Below are positions 27,514 through 36,004 of a DNA stretch of 64,000 bases, in pieces. Source of the stretch: Sporomusaceae bacterium FL31 (GTDB lineage Bacteria; Bacillota; Negativicutes; DSM-1736; Dendrosporobacteraceae); assembly GCA_003990955.1 (NCBI GenBank), contig BIFV01000008.1, forward strand, positions 613,066 through 677,065. Reading direction: 5' to 3'. The translations under genes were made by a program, and so were the position numbers. Position 1 is the stretch's first letter. Each line of letters starts with the position of its first letter. The notes under the pieces were generated by a model that had not been told where the DNA came from, made no database searches, and saw only the letters and a list, made by a program, of their open reading frames with translations.

Positions 27514-27712
27514 ATCCATTCCTCCTCTGTACTTAAATGGTTATCTCATAACCTACGATATACTATGATAAGGTTAGTTATTGTGCTACTGAAAATCGCG
27601 CTTTAATTATTAAATTCATTATCGATCTAGAAAATAAACCAACAAGCTAGGCATTACTGTTTGCATCAACAGCACTTGCCACTTATAATTAAGATACAAG
27701 GAGTGGTAAAGA

Positions 27713-27988
27713 ATGCTAGGATCATTACATTTAACCTTAACAGAGTTTGTATACTATGGCGTCATCATTACCATATTAGTACTATATCTTTCGCTATATA
27801 TAAAAAATCGGCATGAGATTATTGCAAGCCGCCGTAATTCTACCCGTTGGAGTATTGTTGCCTCTTTTGCCGTAATAGGAATTATGGGAGTTTTGTTTAA
27901 GCTGATTGCCTGGCTGCCGGCATTAATCTCAGCCTCTATCGCCTGCCTGATTGCCTATTATGTTATATTTATTAAATATAATGACTAA
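27713..27988 (+). CDS. Uncharacterised small membrane protein
   Basis: 91 residues with three hydrophobic segments (about 11-29, 47-62 and 65-87), separated by a basic loop (KNRHEIIASRRNSTRW). AAGGAG lies ten bases before the ATG. There are no recognisable motifs or family. The positive-inside rule places the basic loop in the cytoplasm. The neighbours are other single small genes with their own signals. Confidence 0.65.
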   Translation: MLGSLHLTLTEFVYYGVIITILVLYLSLYIKNRHEIIASRRNSTRWSIVASFAVIGIMGVLFKLIAWLPALISASIACLIAYYVIFIKYND

Positions 27989-28071
27989 CAGCCTTAAACT
28001 TGCTTACTGAAAATCATTGAACTTTCCTGCTGATAGGGTTATACTTGAGTTAGAATCAGAGGAGGGATATT

Positions 28072-28245
28072 ATGGATATTGCTGCTTTATCATTAATCAA
28101 TTCACAAATGAATGTGCAAAATGATGCCAGCATTCTTGTACTAAAGAAAGCCATGGATACCGCCGAGCTTAATAGTCAGACAATGATCAGCGATTTAGTT
28201 CCGCCATCTCCTCATGTGGGGAATAGCATTGATATAAAAGTATAA
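28072..28245 (+). CDS. YjfB family small protein
   Basis: 57 residues beginning MDIAALSLINSQM, with ILVLKKAMDTAELNSQTM in the middle. These are the features of the YjfB/putative motility protein family, short helical proteins often found near motility genes; the function is not established. GAGGAGGG precedes the ATG, and a strong terminator follows at 28247-28292. No flagellar genes occur in this window. Confidence 0.8.
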   Translation: MDIAALSLINSQMNVQNDASILVLKKAMDTAELNSQTMISDLVPPSPHVGNSIDIKV

Positions 28246-28246
28246 A

Positions 28247-28292
28247 GAAAAGCCATAACCGTCTGAAATGCCAAACGGTTATGGCTTTTTTG
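28247..28292 (+). terminator. Intrinsic terminator
   Basis: The stem AAAAGCCATAACCG/CGGTTATGGCTTTT is followed by a T run, directly after the YjfB-like gene. Confidence 0.9.
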
Positions 28293-28366
28293 TGCCTATC
28301 TGCAATGTTAACATCCCTGAAGGGATGCTGAAATGCGCTCAATATAACCGGAAAAGCAATACCTAC

Positions 28367-28639
28367 TCATGCATGCACAAACCGTTCTTTTAATTCAGCT
28401 TGTTTCGCATCATTAAAGTTATGCTGTTCGCTTAAATAGCCGGTAATACGGCGAATGCGCCTGATTGGTGACTTTTCAACAGCCTTAATGACCACATCAT
28501 CGCCTTCAAGTTGAAGGGTGACCTTGCCCAGCATCTTCCCTTTTGTCTTCCAAAGTTCAAGCTCTTGCTTCACATAAACTGCCGCTTCTTCTTGTGTAAT
28601 GGCTTCAGGAAATTCAACAACTACATTCTCAATCATCAT
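28367..28639 (-). CDS. Uncharacterised small protein, NrdD-like tail
   Basis: 90 residues. The first 60 form an alpha/beta-looking acidic region (EEAAVYVKQELELW, VTLQLEGDDVVIKAVE). The end reads RRITGYLSEQHNFNDAKQAELKERFVHA, which resembles the short tail of small proteins annotated as anaerobic ribonucleotide reductase-like (RxxGYL, then F/W-N-x-x-K-x-x-E-x-x-x-R). It has no zinc cysteines and no glycyl-radical motif, so it is not a functional NrdD. Start at the doubled ATG (28634-28639), after AAAGGGAGG. Confidence 0.65.
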   Translation of the reverse strand: MMIENVVVEFPEAITQEEAAVYVKQELELWKTKGKMLGKVTLQLEGDDVVIKAVEKSPIRRIRRITGYLSEQHNFNDAKQAELKERFVHA

Positions 28640-28758
28640 GGTGATACGCCTCCCTTTATAATCATTAGCATTCTCGCTTTACCCAAAATTTCCTGCTTGA
28701 TTATCTATATATCGTATTTATTTTTCCATCAAACACTACATGTTGTATAAAATAAAAA

Positions 28759-28784
28759 AACAAGAACCCGCTGGCTCTTGTTCG
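28759..28784 (-). terminator. Intrinsic terminator
   Basis: A 10-bp stem AACAAGAACC/GGCTCTTGTT with one mismatch is followed by seven T residues on the minus strand, after the CMD-family gene. Confidence 0.8.
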
Positions 28785-28798
28785 TTCCCATTCTATCG

Positions 28799-29122
28799 TT
28801 AGCCCATGTCATCATATGCCGCCAAAGCAAGTGGCAGTGATTGAATCACAGCATTGCCCACCGCCGGCAGCCCGACCAGGATAGCGCTAATGATTTCCTC
28901 CCGGCTTGCACCCAATTCCTTGGCTTGCTTAACATGAAAAGCAATACCTCCTTCTAAGCGCACCGCAGCCAGCACACCAAGGTATGCTAAGGCTTCTGTC
29001 TTACGGTCCAATCTGCTGGCAGATCCGAGCATTTTTACCGACTCAAGCCACGCTTGGGCATGCTGTGGCGCTTCGCTCAAGAACAGTTGAAAGGCACGGC
29101 TCATTGCAGTTTGATCACTCAT
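28799..29122 (-). CDS. Carboxymuconolactone decarboxylase (AhpD-like) family protein
   Basis: 107 residues from ATG 29120-29122, preceded by GGGGAGGG. The SRLDRKTEALAYLGVLAAVRLEGGIAFHVKQAKELGASREEI region is the CMD/AhpD core helix pair. The CxxC catalytic pair of AhpD-type peroxidases is absent: its place is taken by GGIAFHV. So it is a CMD-fold protein without the known disulfide chemistry, and the function is unknown. Confidence 0.85.
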   Translation of the reverse strand: MSDQTAMSRAFQLFLSEAPQHAQAWLESVKMLGSASRLDRKTEALAYLGVLAAVRLEGGIAFHVKQAKELGASREEIISAILVGLPAVGNAVIQSLPLALAAYDDMG

Positions 29123-29291
29123 ACCAATCCCTCCCCGCCTCAATTAACTTTTCTTACACAATTCTTGCATCGCTCATAGATTCCTGCCAGTTGCCAGCAA
29201 AGCGACAACTTAGTTTGTTAATAGCCAGCATGAAGGAAACTCACATTCTAACCTGCCATTGCATAAGCTATTAACAAGGATGGTGATAAAA

Positions 29292-29678
29292 ATGAGCGTT
29301 GAAGAAGACCGCAAAAAAAAGAAAGGTTCGCCGACCTCTCCTGAACGCGATAGCAGAAACCACAATCATACATTTCTGGCCATGACGGATGTGGCTAAAT
29401 GCCACCAGCATAACATCGTAGGAACTACAAGCCCGGCAATATATGCTGATAATACTCATGTCCACAAAATCAATGTGCGTACATCCTACGACCCAAAAGA
29501 TGGTGCAGCTCACTGGCATTTGGTTGATGTAACGACCGGCCCGGCCATTGAAGTTCCTGGTGATGAACACACCCATTACTTCTTTGGTGAAACAAGTTAT
29601 GATGTTGGTCATCGCCACTGTTTTGATAACATTACTGCATCGGTTCCAGATCTGGACGAAGACGACGATGACTGCTAA
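29292..29678 (+). CDS. YmaF family histidine-rich protein
   Basis: About 128 residues. Histidine clusters recur (NHNHTF, CHQHN, THVHKI, AHWHLVD, DEHTHYF, GHRHCF), which is the hallmark of YmaF proteins. The tail is acidic (DLDEDDDDC) and the start lysine-rich. Metal binding is likely from the spacing of the His pairs, but no function is known for the family. The ATG at 29292 is the best match to GGTGAT upstream; an in-frame ATG at 29280 is possible. An antisense open frame of the same length is a shadow. Confidence 0.85.
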   Translation: MSVEEDRKKKKGSPTSPERDSRNHNHTFLAMTDVAKCHQHNIVGTTSPAIYADNTHVHKINVRTSYDPKDGAAHWHLVDVTTGPAIEVPGDEHTHYFFGETSYDVGHRHCFDNITASVPDLDEDDDDC

Positions 29679-29682
29679 TATA

Positions 29683-29716
29683 AAAAACATCTTAGGCTCG
29701 CCTAAGATGTTTTTTT
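29683..29716 (+). terminator. Intrinsic terminator
   Basis: A 14-bp stem AAAAACATCTTAGG/CCTAAGATGTTTTT with a CTCG loop and T run, right after the YmaF gene. Confidence 0.95.
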
Positions 29717-29753
29717 ATTGACTGCTTTTGGAAAACAAGACAATTGCATGTTC

Positions 29754-29990
29754 TCATTTCCATTCATATTCTAATGTAATCACGAGCCCATTTGTATCCG
29801 GCCTAATACTATAATAAGACGAATAAGAAAGGAGCTTTTGAAACGATCTAAACTGTTTACTGGATTCCCCAACAATCTCTGGAATCTTAAGAGTGACGAG
29901 TGCTTTATTATTAAAATTTTCAACAACGCTTACGTTATTAGAAACCAGCTTAATTGCTGCCAGAATGCGTATAAAAGTTGCCCTCTTCAT
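29754..29990 (-). CDS. Uncharacterised small protein
   Basis: 78 residues from ATG 29988-29990, preceded by AAAGGGG. It begins MKRATFIRILAAIKLVSNN and continues as a mixed alpha/beta sequence without cysteines or obvious membrane helix, ending ITLEYEWK. No family recognised. Confidence 0.5.
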   Translation of the reverse strand: MKRATFIRILAAIKLVSNNVSVVENFNNKALVTLKIPEIVGESSKQFRSFQKLLSYSSYYSIRPDTNGLVITLEYEWK

Positions 29991-30147
29991 AAACACGGCC
30001 CCTTTCCTTTATGACTATTATAGCATAAACAGCACAGTATTTTCTACTTAAATATCTCTCCCAGTACGGACAAATAAAGGTAATCAAGCCTGCCTTCCCT
30101 ACGGCAGCCCCCGGAAGCCAGCCACAAAACGCTCTGATAAAACCTGC

Positions 30148-30169
30148 AAAAAAACGCCCTTTCGGGCGT
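30148..30169 (-). terminator. Intrinsic terminator
   Basis: The stem ACGCCC/GGGCGT with a TTTC loop is followed by seven T residues on the minus strand, downstream of the gene ending at 30178. Confidence 0.8.
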
Positions 30170-30177
30170 AGCTGCAA

Positions 30178-30483
30178 TTAATCCAGCTTAATGCTGATTA
30201 ATTCAAACTTGTCACAATCAGCTAAACACTCAGCCACATTGCTAAGCCTTACTTGATCAGGCTGATTTGCGTTACTCAAATGTAAGAAGAAGTTTAAAAT
30301 TACATTGGAATTGGTATCTAAATCGCGATCATAGGTCACCATCGGAGCTTCTATCACCACTTCTGTGGTTATACTTTCTAAGCTCTGTTGGACTGCGGTA
30401 AGAATCTCCTCGGTTTGCTGAGGATCAGACAGTTTCATTTTAAGCGCAAAAACCCGAAATAAAATTCCCTGCTTGATATACAT
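30178..30483 (-). CDS. Uncharacterised small cytoplasmic protein
   Basis: 101 residues from ATG 30481-30483, close to AGGGAGAAGGG. It looks soluble, with an alternating beta/alpha pattern (ILFRVFALKMKL, SLESITTEVVIEAP, NVILNFFLHL, FELISIKLD). There are no catalytic motifs and I do not recognise the family. It has its own terminator. Confidence 0.6.
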   Translation of the reverse strand: MYIKQGILFRVFALKMKLSDPQQTEEILTAVQQSLESITTEVVIEAPMVTYDRDLDTNSNVILNFFLHLSNANQPDQVRLSNVAECLADCDKFELISIKLD

Positions 30484-30597
30484 ACCCTTCTCTCCCTTAT
30501 TCACTTTCTGTAATATGCTATTCAATACCTCGATCAAAGGAGACAATTTAATGAAAATGAATGTTGGGAAAACTACTGCGTGCCGCTGGCCAAATAA

Positions 30598-30617
30598 AAA
30601 AAGCCTTGCGGCTTTTT
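30598..30617 (-). terminator. Intrinsic terminator
   Basis: AAAAAGCC, TTGC loop, GGCTTTTT. Lies just past the DUF1294 gene. Confidence 0.75.
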
Positions 30618-30630
30618 AACACCTTCCAGA

Positions 30631-30879
30631 TTAGCTAAGCAACAACCAATAGATAAAACAAGCGTTTACGATGAGCAGCAGCGGCATGCCAATAACAAAA
30701 GAAAGATGACGGGTTTTATGACGATAAAGATACATCCCTCCGAGAACACCTGCTGCACCGAATAGCGCAGCCAATAAAAACAAGGTGCGTTCAGCGATCC
30801 GGCGGCCTCGCTGCCGGGCACGCTGCTTATCCAGCCTAACCACCGATAAGGTAATCAAATTCCAAAGAATATAGCCCAT
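30631..30879 (-). CDS. DUF1294 family membrane protein
   Basis: About 82 residues. The features are VRLDKQRARQRGRRIAERTLF followed by GAAGVLGGMYLYRHKTRHLSFVIGMPLL, the conserved DK-x2-A, R-x-x-E and RHKT blocks of DUF1294, between three hydrophobic helices. The family is widespread and of unknown function. The ATG at 30877-30879 lacks a good ribosome binding site. The frame continues upstream to about 30954, so an earlier non-ATG start remains possible. Confidence 0.75.
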   Translation of the reverse strand: MGYILWNLITLSVVRLDKQRARQRGRRIAERTLFLLAALFGAAGVLGGMYLYRHKTRHLSFVIGMPLLLIVNACFIYWLLLS

Positions 30880-30992
30880 AAATATTTCAGCATCTAAGCT
30901 AAGGTGCAATGTTAAAACCCACTCTCTGAGGCATTTACCGCAAACAACAACCAAATATCCCGGTTGACAGGATAAAATTTGTATTTTGGGAG

Positions 30993-31484
30993 ATGACTGT
31001 ACCTATATGCGAAAACAAATTCTACGAGGTGATCAAGCTGACTATTGAGGTAGTCGTACAATATGTTGCTATAACAGCAGCCCTTTTAGCCTTATGCATT
31101 GATTATAAAGGAATGAAGCCGTTTTTACCAGTAGCGATGTTTGCCAGTCTTTATGCGAATGTTTTTTGCTATATGGCTAATTACTTCGGTTGGTGGGAGT
31201 TCCCAGTACGGTTACTGCCCCATGTCAAAGATATTTCGTTTGCAGCCAATGTTATTACAGTCCCTATCCTTGCTATGTTTTGGATCCGTTATTCACCCAT
31301 GCCGCGAATCCAATGGGCGCTGCTGTGGTCAGTCATTCTAACTGGATTCGAATATTGGGCAGTCAAAAATACGGCAATGATTGCTTATGGCAATGGTTAT
31401 TCCATTTATTATTCTTTTGTCTTATGGCTAATCAGTTGGTATCTTTGGTATAAATTCCATCATTGGTTCTGCCGTGATGGTTAA
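30993..31484 (+). CDS. CBO0543-like integral membrane protein
   Basis: Up to 163 residues with five hydrophobic segments and many aromatic residues (NYFGWWEFPVRLLPHVKDISF, LWLISWYLWYKFHHWF). The plan matches the CBO0543-like protein at 18733-19263. The start is unclear. ATG 30993 has a poor ribosome binding site, while GAGGTGAT at 31025-31032 points to an internal non-ATG start near the CTG at about 31037. The function is unknown. Confidence 0.65.
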   Translation: MTVPICENKFYEVIKLTIEVVVQYVAITAALLALCIDYKGMKPFLPVAMFASLYANVFCYMANYFGWWEFPVRLLPHVKDISFAANVITVPILAMFWIRYSPMPRIQWALLWSVILTGFEYWAVKNTAMIAYGNGYSIYYSFVLWLISWYLWYKFHHWFCRDG

Positions 31485-31589
31485 AGTGCTGAAAAAAATT
31501 TGCAGTTGGTGTTTTTTTATAAGCATAGAAGTTTAATTCTGCTCATGGCTGGGCATAATAGGCGTGTAAGTACTTTTCTCCTCTCCCAT

Positions 31590-31617
31590 TCCCGCAGGCT
31601 ACTGCGGGATTTTTTTT
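31590..31617 (+). terminator. Intrinsic terminator
   Basis: An 8-bp stem TCCCGCAG/CTGCGGGA followed by eight T residues, about 105 bases after the CBO0543-like gene. The stretch 31485-31705 holds no other supported feature. Confidence 0.85.
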
Positions 31618-31705
31618 GTTCCACTGCCAACCAACCTGTAGCTGAACTTTCTCACTTCAGCCCGAATAAGATAGATCAATAAAAAAATAAATGAGGTATC
31701 TATGA

Positions 31706-31939
31706 ATGAAATGTGACGATCTGAATAAGCTCGTACTTTGGACATTAGTGATCTCAATCATATCTGATGTGATATTCTTGTTTATTGAAATTATGAATCA
31801 ACGCTGTGATGCAAAAACTGAGAAAGAGAAAACCGAAAAAGAACGGCTGGTTAACCATGAGCTGGCTGAACTGCGCAGTCAAATCTCAACGCTTCAGCAG
31901 CAGTTATCTGCATTAACTTCACTAAGTAACACGCCTTAA
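31706..31939 (+). CDS. Small membrane-anchored coiled-coil protein
   Basis: 77 residues. A hydrophobic helix (LVLWTLVISIISDVIFLFIEIM, about 9-30) is followed by a highly charged heptad-like region (KTEKEKTEKERLVNHELAELRSQISTLQQQLSAL, about 37-70). GAGGT lies upstream with normal spacing. It is probably an inner-membrane peptide exposing a coiled coil to one side, with unknown role. A terminator follows at 31958-31988. Confidence 0.65.
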   Translation: MKCDDLNKLVLWTLVISIISDVIFLFIEIMNQRCDAKTEKEKTEKERLVNHELAELRSQISTLQQQLSALTSLSNTP

Positions 31940-31957
31940 CAATATAGTGAAAATATG

Positions 31958-31990
31958 AAAGCCTCTATCGCCCGGCGATAGAGGCTTTTC
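31958..31990 (+). terminator. Intrinsic terminator
   Basis: A 13-bp perfect stem AAAGCCTCTATCG/CGATAGAGGCTTT with a 5-base loop. Confidence 0.9.
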
Positions 31991-32044
31991 TGCGAATTGA
32001 GCATACATAAACTCGGCGTTACCTGCAGACTCATCCATGACTAG

Positions 32045-32182
32045 CTACGGCTGGAAAACAGGCGTTTGCCAGTCCTTTTTAGTCATTTCCTGTTCCAATT
32101 GATCTAAAATACCAGGCAACTCCTGCATGAGTTGCTCAAACTCTTGGTCTGACAACAGAGTGTCACTTTCAGCGTATTTCAT
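32045..32182 (-). CDS. Small acidic protein
   Basis: 45 residues: MKYAESDTLLSDQEFEQLMQELPG, then a glutamate- and lysine-rich helix, ending in PVFQP. AAGGTG lies five bases before the ATG at 32180-32182. It is 36 bases downstream of the gene at 32219-32635 on the same strand and may be co-transcribed with it. No family known. Confidence 0.5.
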   Translation of the reverse strand: MKYAESDTLLSDQEFEQLMQELPGILDQLEQEMTKKDWQTPVFQP

Positions 32183-32218
32183 GCTAACACCTTCTAATTA
32201 AATAGTCTAGTGCCTATC

Positions 32219-32635
32219 TCAAACAATCTTTTGCCATAATGCAAAAGCTTTATCGATATATTGACGCAAAAACAATCGAGTTCTTTTATCTTGGAAACTG
32301 GATCGAATCTTTTGATCAACCGCCCCAAAATGTCTCTTCATTTCAGCTTCCCGTTTTTTATCTACTCGATGCATTTTAGGAAGGGAAAAAACCGCAAGTT
32401 GATGGTGCGCTGCATGCTCACTCTGGCACAGCAGATCAACGTTTGCCGACTGTTTCTGTACTTCTAAGCGGCACCCAGGTTGTAATTCCGGCTGTAGATT
32501 TGCAGCTTCACTCGGATGGTCTAATAAAATCCACTCCGTACACTGCCCTTTAGTGGCTTGATTGAGGTCAACCGGCTTGAGACAGCCAATCGGAACACCT
32601 AACCTTTGCGCAATTTGTTTTTCGGATAAACGCAT
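32219..32635 (-). CDS. Uncharacterised cytoplasmic protein
   Basis: 138 residues, no signal peptide or membrane helix. The N-terminus (MRLSEKQIAQRLGVPIGCLKPVDL) resembles a short helix-turn-helix-like opening, but the rest, with basic helices near 90-138 (KKREAEMKRHFGAVDQKIRSSFQDKRTRLFLRQY), is not a known DNA-binding fold. Two cysteines only. No family recognised. The start at 32633-32635 is an ATG preceded by AAAGGGGG. Confidence 0.6.
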   Translation of the reverse strand: MRLSEKQIAQRLGVPIGCLKPVDLNQATKGQCTEWILLDHPSEAANLQPELQPGCRLEVQKQSANVDLLCQSEHAAHHQLAVFSLPKMHRVDKKREAEMKRHFGAVDQKIRSSFQDKRTRLFLRQYIDKAFALWQKIV

Positions 32636-33056
32636 CCAGTATCCCCCTTTATTTTCTGTAGACAGATTGTTCTATTCTGCTTACCCCATAACAGAGCGAG
32701 TACCGTGAAGCATTGCCATTTCATGATTTTAAAAATACTCAACAGCCCTTGAGCCGGCTAAATAAAAATAACCAGGCTATGCCTGGTGTACAGTACGATA
32801 AAACGGCAACCGGCATCTGAGAGATTTTTAAAAACAGCTTGAGCCTACTATTTATAAAGATCCAACAAATATACAATCATTGATGTGTAGTATCTTATCA
32901 CATCTTGTAAAGATATGTCAAAACAATAATAGGAAGAAAGACCTAATTTTCAGGTCTTTCTTCCTATTATTGACCAATCCTTCACTGGTCGATCAACACA
33001 GAGAGCGCCAGGATGATGACCTGAGGCTCTTCTGCGTCTCTCTAAAGTGAGGTAAA
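32636..33056. other. Gene-free stretch with the nuo operon terminator
   Basis: No supported gene. At 32924-32972 a 21-bp perfect stem (CAATAATAGG... with its complement) with a 7-base loop is the most probable end of the nuo transcript. A smaller hairpin (ACCAGGC/GCCTGGT) is at about 32769-32785. The remainder is AT-rich and without clear signals. Confidence 0.7.
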
Positions 33057-34472
33057 TTACCACAAGGCTTGAGCGGCCGCCTTAGCCAACTTAGCCAGTG
33101 GCGCAGGGTAAATTCCTAAAAACAGAGTAACCAAAATACTGACACTGGCTGCAACCCCGATGGGTCCGCCAATTACGAGCGGCCGCTCATCTTTAGGTTC
33201 CTTCATGTACATGGTTTTTACAACCAGCAAATAATAGTACACAGAAATCATTGACATCACAAAGCCAAGAACAGCCAGCCACAGATATCCTTGCTCAATG
33301 ACGGCCAAGAAGATATAGAATTTCCCTACAAATCCTGCCATCGGTGGTATCCCGGCCATCGACAGCAGGGCAACGGTCATCGATACTGCCAAGAAGGGTG
33401 ACTTCTGAGCTAGGCCAGACAGGTCTTCAATCTCATCCGACCCGGTATGCTTACCAACAGCAACAATCACCGCAAAAGCCCCCACATTAGCGAAAACATA
33501 GAGCATGGTATAGAACAACATTCCTTGTACGCCAGCAACATCGGCTGCCATGAGGCCTGCCAGCATATAGCCGGCCTGTGCAATCGATGAATAGCCGATC
33601 ATGCGCTTAATATTGGTTTGCCGCATCGCAACAACCGTACCACCTACCATACTCAGCACCGCCATAAAGCTGACGACAATCAGCCAATAACTCTGCAGTA
33701 CCGAGAAAGCAACAATAAGAATTCTCAGCAAAATGGCAAAACCAGCCGCTTTTGACCCCATTGCCAGCATGGCTGTAATGGGCGTTGGCGCACCTTCATA
33801 GATATCCGGCGCCCACATATGAAAAGGAGCGATAGCGAGTTTAAAGCCAATACCGGCTAACATCAGACCCAACCCCAAAAGCAGCGCAGGGTTTTCACTC
33901 ACTTGAGTGCTGATTTGCTGTAAAGCAATGCTGCCAGTAGCCCCATAGACCCAGCTCATGCCATAAAGCAATACCGCACTGGATGCCGAACCAAGAAGCA
34001 AATATTTCATTCCCGCTTCACTGGATTTGACGCTTGCAAAATGAAAACCGACCAGGATATAGAAAATCACCGTCATGAGCTCCAGCCCAACAAAGATGGT
34101 TAATAAATCATTGGCTGAAGCCATTACCATCATACCAGCTACTGCAAACAGCAGCAACGCGTAAAACTCACCCTGATTGCGTGACAAATCTTGAACGTAA
34201 TCAAACGAAAACAACAACATTAACAGCGTCGAGACGAGAAAGATCTGTTTGAAGAACACGGCAAAATTATCCACAACAAATAATCCTTGATAGACCGTAG
34301 CATGGATGCCGTACTGGGTAAAGGTATAAAGAAATATCGCAAAGATTCCCCAGGCCGCCAGATAGCCTAGACTGCGGCGCGATTCCTGCTTGGGCAGCAG
34401 CAGATCAAACAGCATAATCAAGAGTGCCAATAAAACAACCGCAATTTCACTGGTTAAGAGCGAAATATTCAT
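33057..34472 (-). CDS. nuoN: NADH-quinone oxidoreductase subunit N
   Basis: 471 residues, about fourteen membrane helices of the antiporter-like (Mrp-type) fold. The conserved lysines lie in discontinuous helices, visible in LGSASSAVLLYG, FKLAIAPFHMWAPDIYEGAPTPITA (about 218-242) and NIKRMIGYSSIAQAGYM (about 285). It is one of three proton-pumping subunits of complex I. It overlaps the nuoM stop by an ATGA and is the last gene of the operon. Confidence 0.96.
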   Translation of the reverse strand: MNISLLTSEIAVVLLALLIMLFDLLLPKQESRRSLGYLAAWGIFAIFLYTFTQYGIHATVYQGLFVVDNFAVFFKQIFLVSTLLMLLFSFDYVQDLSRNQGEFYALLLFAVAGMMVMASANDLLTIFVGLELMTVIFYILVGFHFASVKSSEAGMKYLLLGSASSAVLLYGMSWVYGATGSIALQQISTQVSENPALLLGLGLMLAGIGFKLAIAPFHMWAPDIYEGAPTPITAMLAMGSKAAGFAILLRILIVAFSVLQSYWLIVVSFMAVLSMVGGTVVAMRQTNIKRMIGYSSIAQAGYMLAGLMAADVAGVQGMLFYTMLYVFANVGAFAVIVAVGKHTGSDEIEDLSGLAQKSPFLAVSMTVALLSMAGIPPMAGFVGKFYIFLAVIEQGYLWLAVLGFVMSMISVYYYLLVVKTMYMKEPKDERPLVIGGPIGVAASVSILVTLFLGIYPAPLAKLAKAAAQALW

Positions 34473-36004
34473 TTAAAAACCCCTCCCAGCATAGACGGCG
34501 CTGTATGCAGCTCTACCAGACTTGGCAGCATGGGTTCAATACCACTGTTCACCATACCCATAAGGATTTGCGGGAATATCCCAAAAACCACCAAAACTGT
34601 ACCTAACAAAATCAAAGGCACCAATTCTACCCCACGGACATCCGGGCAGCCATCGAATTCTGTACGCCGCGGACCAAATAACACATTAGCCAGCACTCGA
34701 AGAATATATAATGCAGTAAATACAATTCCCAAAATGGCCAATACGGCCTGCCAAGGATAGGCACTGAAAGCACCAACAAAGATGGTAAACTCAGGGATAA
34801 ATCCGATTAAGCCCGGCAGCCCCAAAGAGGCCATACCGGCCAGCATAAATCCGGTAGCAACCCGCGGCATTTGATGTGCTAAACCGCCCAAGTCCGGAAT
34901 ATGCCTGGTATGAGTCTTTTCATAGACATGACCAATCATTGCAAAAAACAGTGCGCTCATCACCCCATGGGCAAACATATTCGCAACAGCACCGTTGATG
35001 CTAACGACATTTAAAGCAGCAAATCCGATTAATACATAGCCCATATGCGATACCGAAGAATATCCGATCACATATTTCAGATCTTTTTGCGCCAAGGCGA
35101 TAAAGGCCGCATACAGCACATTGGCTACTGCCAAAACAGCAATGACCGGTGCCCAGAATTTTGCGCCAAGCGGCAAAACCAATAATCCCAACCGAATCAA
35201 GCCATAACCGCCGATTTTTTTCAAAACACCGGCATGAATCATGGATACGGCTGTGGGTGCGCCCGCATAACCATCTGGAGACCACGTGTGAAAGGGCCAC
35301 ATGGATAATAGCGAACCAAACCCTAATAGCAACAGGAAAAACGCAAAGATTTGAAAAGGCTCGGAAAAATGCCCCAGCTTATGGGCCTGAGCCAGCGCTT
35401 CCATACTAAAAGTTCTGAGCCCCGGCGGATAAGCATTCAAGTATATGGCCAGCACACCAACCAGCATAAACGCCGATCCCAGCAAGAGATAAATGGTTAG
35501 TTTCATCCCGGCATATTCTTTGGTTACCCGTTTGCTGGATCCCCAGATAATAACCATGATATAGATTGGAATGACAACCAATTCATAAAATAGCAAGAAG
35601 ATAAATAAATCCCGGGTAATAAAGGTTCCCGCTACTCCGGTAAGTAAAATCAGCAAGAGCATAAAGAACTCTTTAGGCCGTTTATCCTGATTCCAGGAGA
35701 CAAAAACAGCCGCTACACCGACCAGCATGGTTAAAAACAGCAGCGGCAAAGAGATGCCATCCACACCTAAAGCATAGTGTACGCCTAACTCGGGAATCCA
35801 TGCGATAGTCTCGGTATATTGCATCCCTCCGAGACTAAAATCATAAGCCCAATAAGCATAAGCGGCTAACAGAAAGGCTATACTCATGGTTACTGCAGCA
35901 ACCAGTTTGACTGTTTTATTCGCTTCACGGGGCAGGCATGCCATGACCAGCATGCCGCAAATTGGAATCAACAAGATTGCCGTTAACAAAGGAAAACTGC
36001 TCAT
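34469..36004 (-). CDS. nuoM: NADH-quinone oxidoreductase subunit M
   Basis: 511 residues, antiporter-like subunit. The proton-channel glutamate lies in the LFYELVVIPIYIMV segment near 140. The MWPFHTWSPDGYAGAPTAVSMIHAG motif (about 235-260) and the LKYVIGYSSVSHMGYV motif (about 315) are standard. Its ATG directly abuts the stop of nuoL, and the end overlaps nuoN by four bases. It is inner-membrane and pumps protons together with NuoL and NuoN. Confidence 0.96.
   Translation of the reverse strand: MSSFPLLTAILLIPICGMLVMACLPREANKTVKLVAAVTMSIAFLLAAYAYWAYDFSLGGMQYTETIAWIPELGVHYALGVDGISLPLLFLTMLVGVAAVFVSWNQDKRPKEFFMLLLILLTGVAGTFITRDLFIFLLFYELVVIPIYIMVIIWGSSKRVTKEYAGMKLTIYLLLGSAFMLVGVLAIYLNAYPPGLRTFSMEALAQAHKLGHFSEPFQIFAFFLLLLGFGSLLSMWPFHTWSPDGYAGAPTAVSMIHAGVLKKIGGYGLIRLGLLVLPLGAKFWAPVIAVLAVANVLYAAFIALAQKDLKYVIGYSSVSHMGYVLIGFAALNVVSINGAVANMFAHGVMSALFFAMIGHVYEKTHTRHIPDLGGLAHQMPRVATGFMLAGMASLGLPGLIGFIPEFTIFVGAFSAYPWQAVLAILGIVFTALYILRVLANVLFGPRRTEFDGCPDVRGVELVPLILLGTVLVVFGIFPQILMGMVNSGIEPMLPSLVELHTAPSMLGGVFK

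Noticed and set aside
29271..29690. 139-codon frame antisense to the YmaF gene
   Set aside because: It is a shadow created by the His-rich codon pattern. The sense strand has a ribosome binding site, family motifs and a terminator.
29950..30177. 75-codon minus-strand frame
   Set aside because: It overlaps a terminator stem at 30148-30169 and the start of the next gene, and shows no motif.
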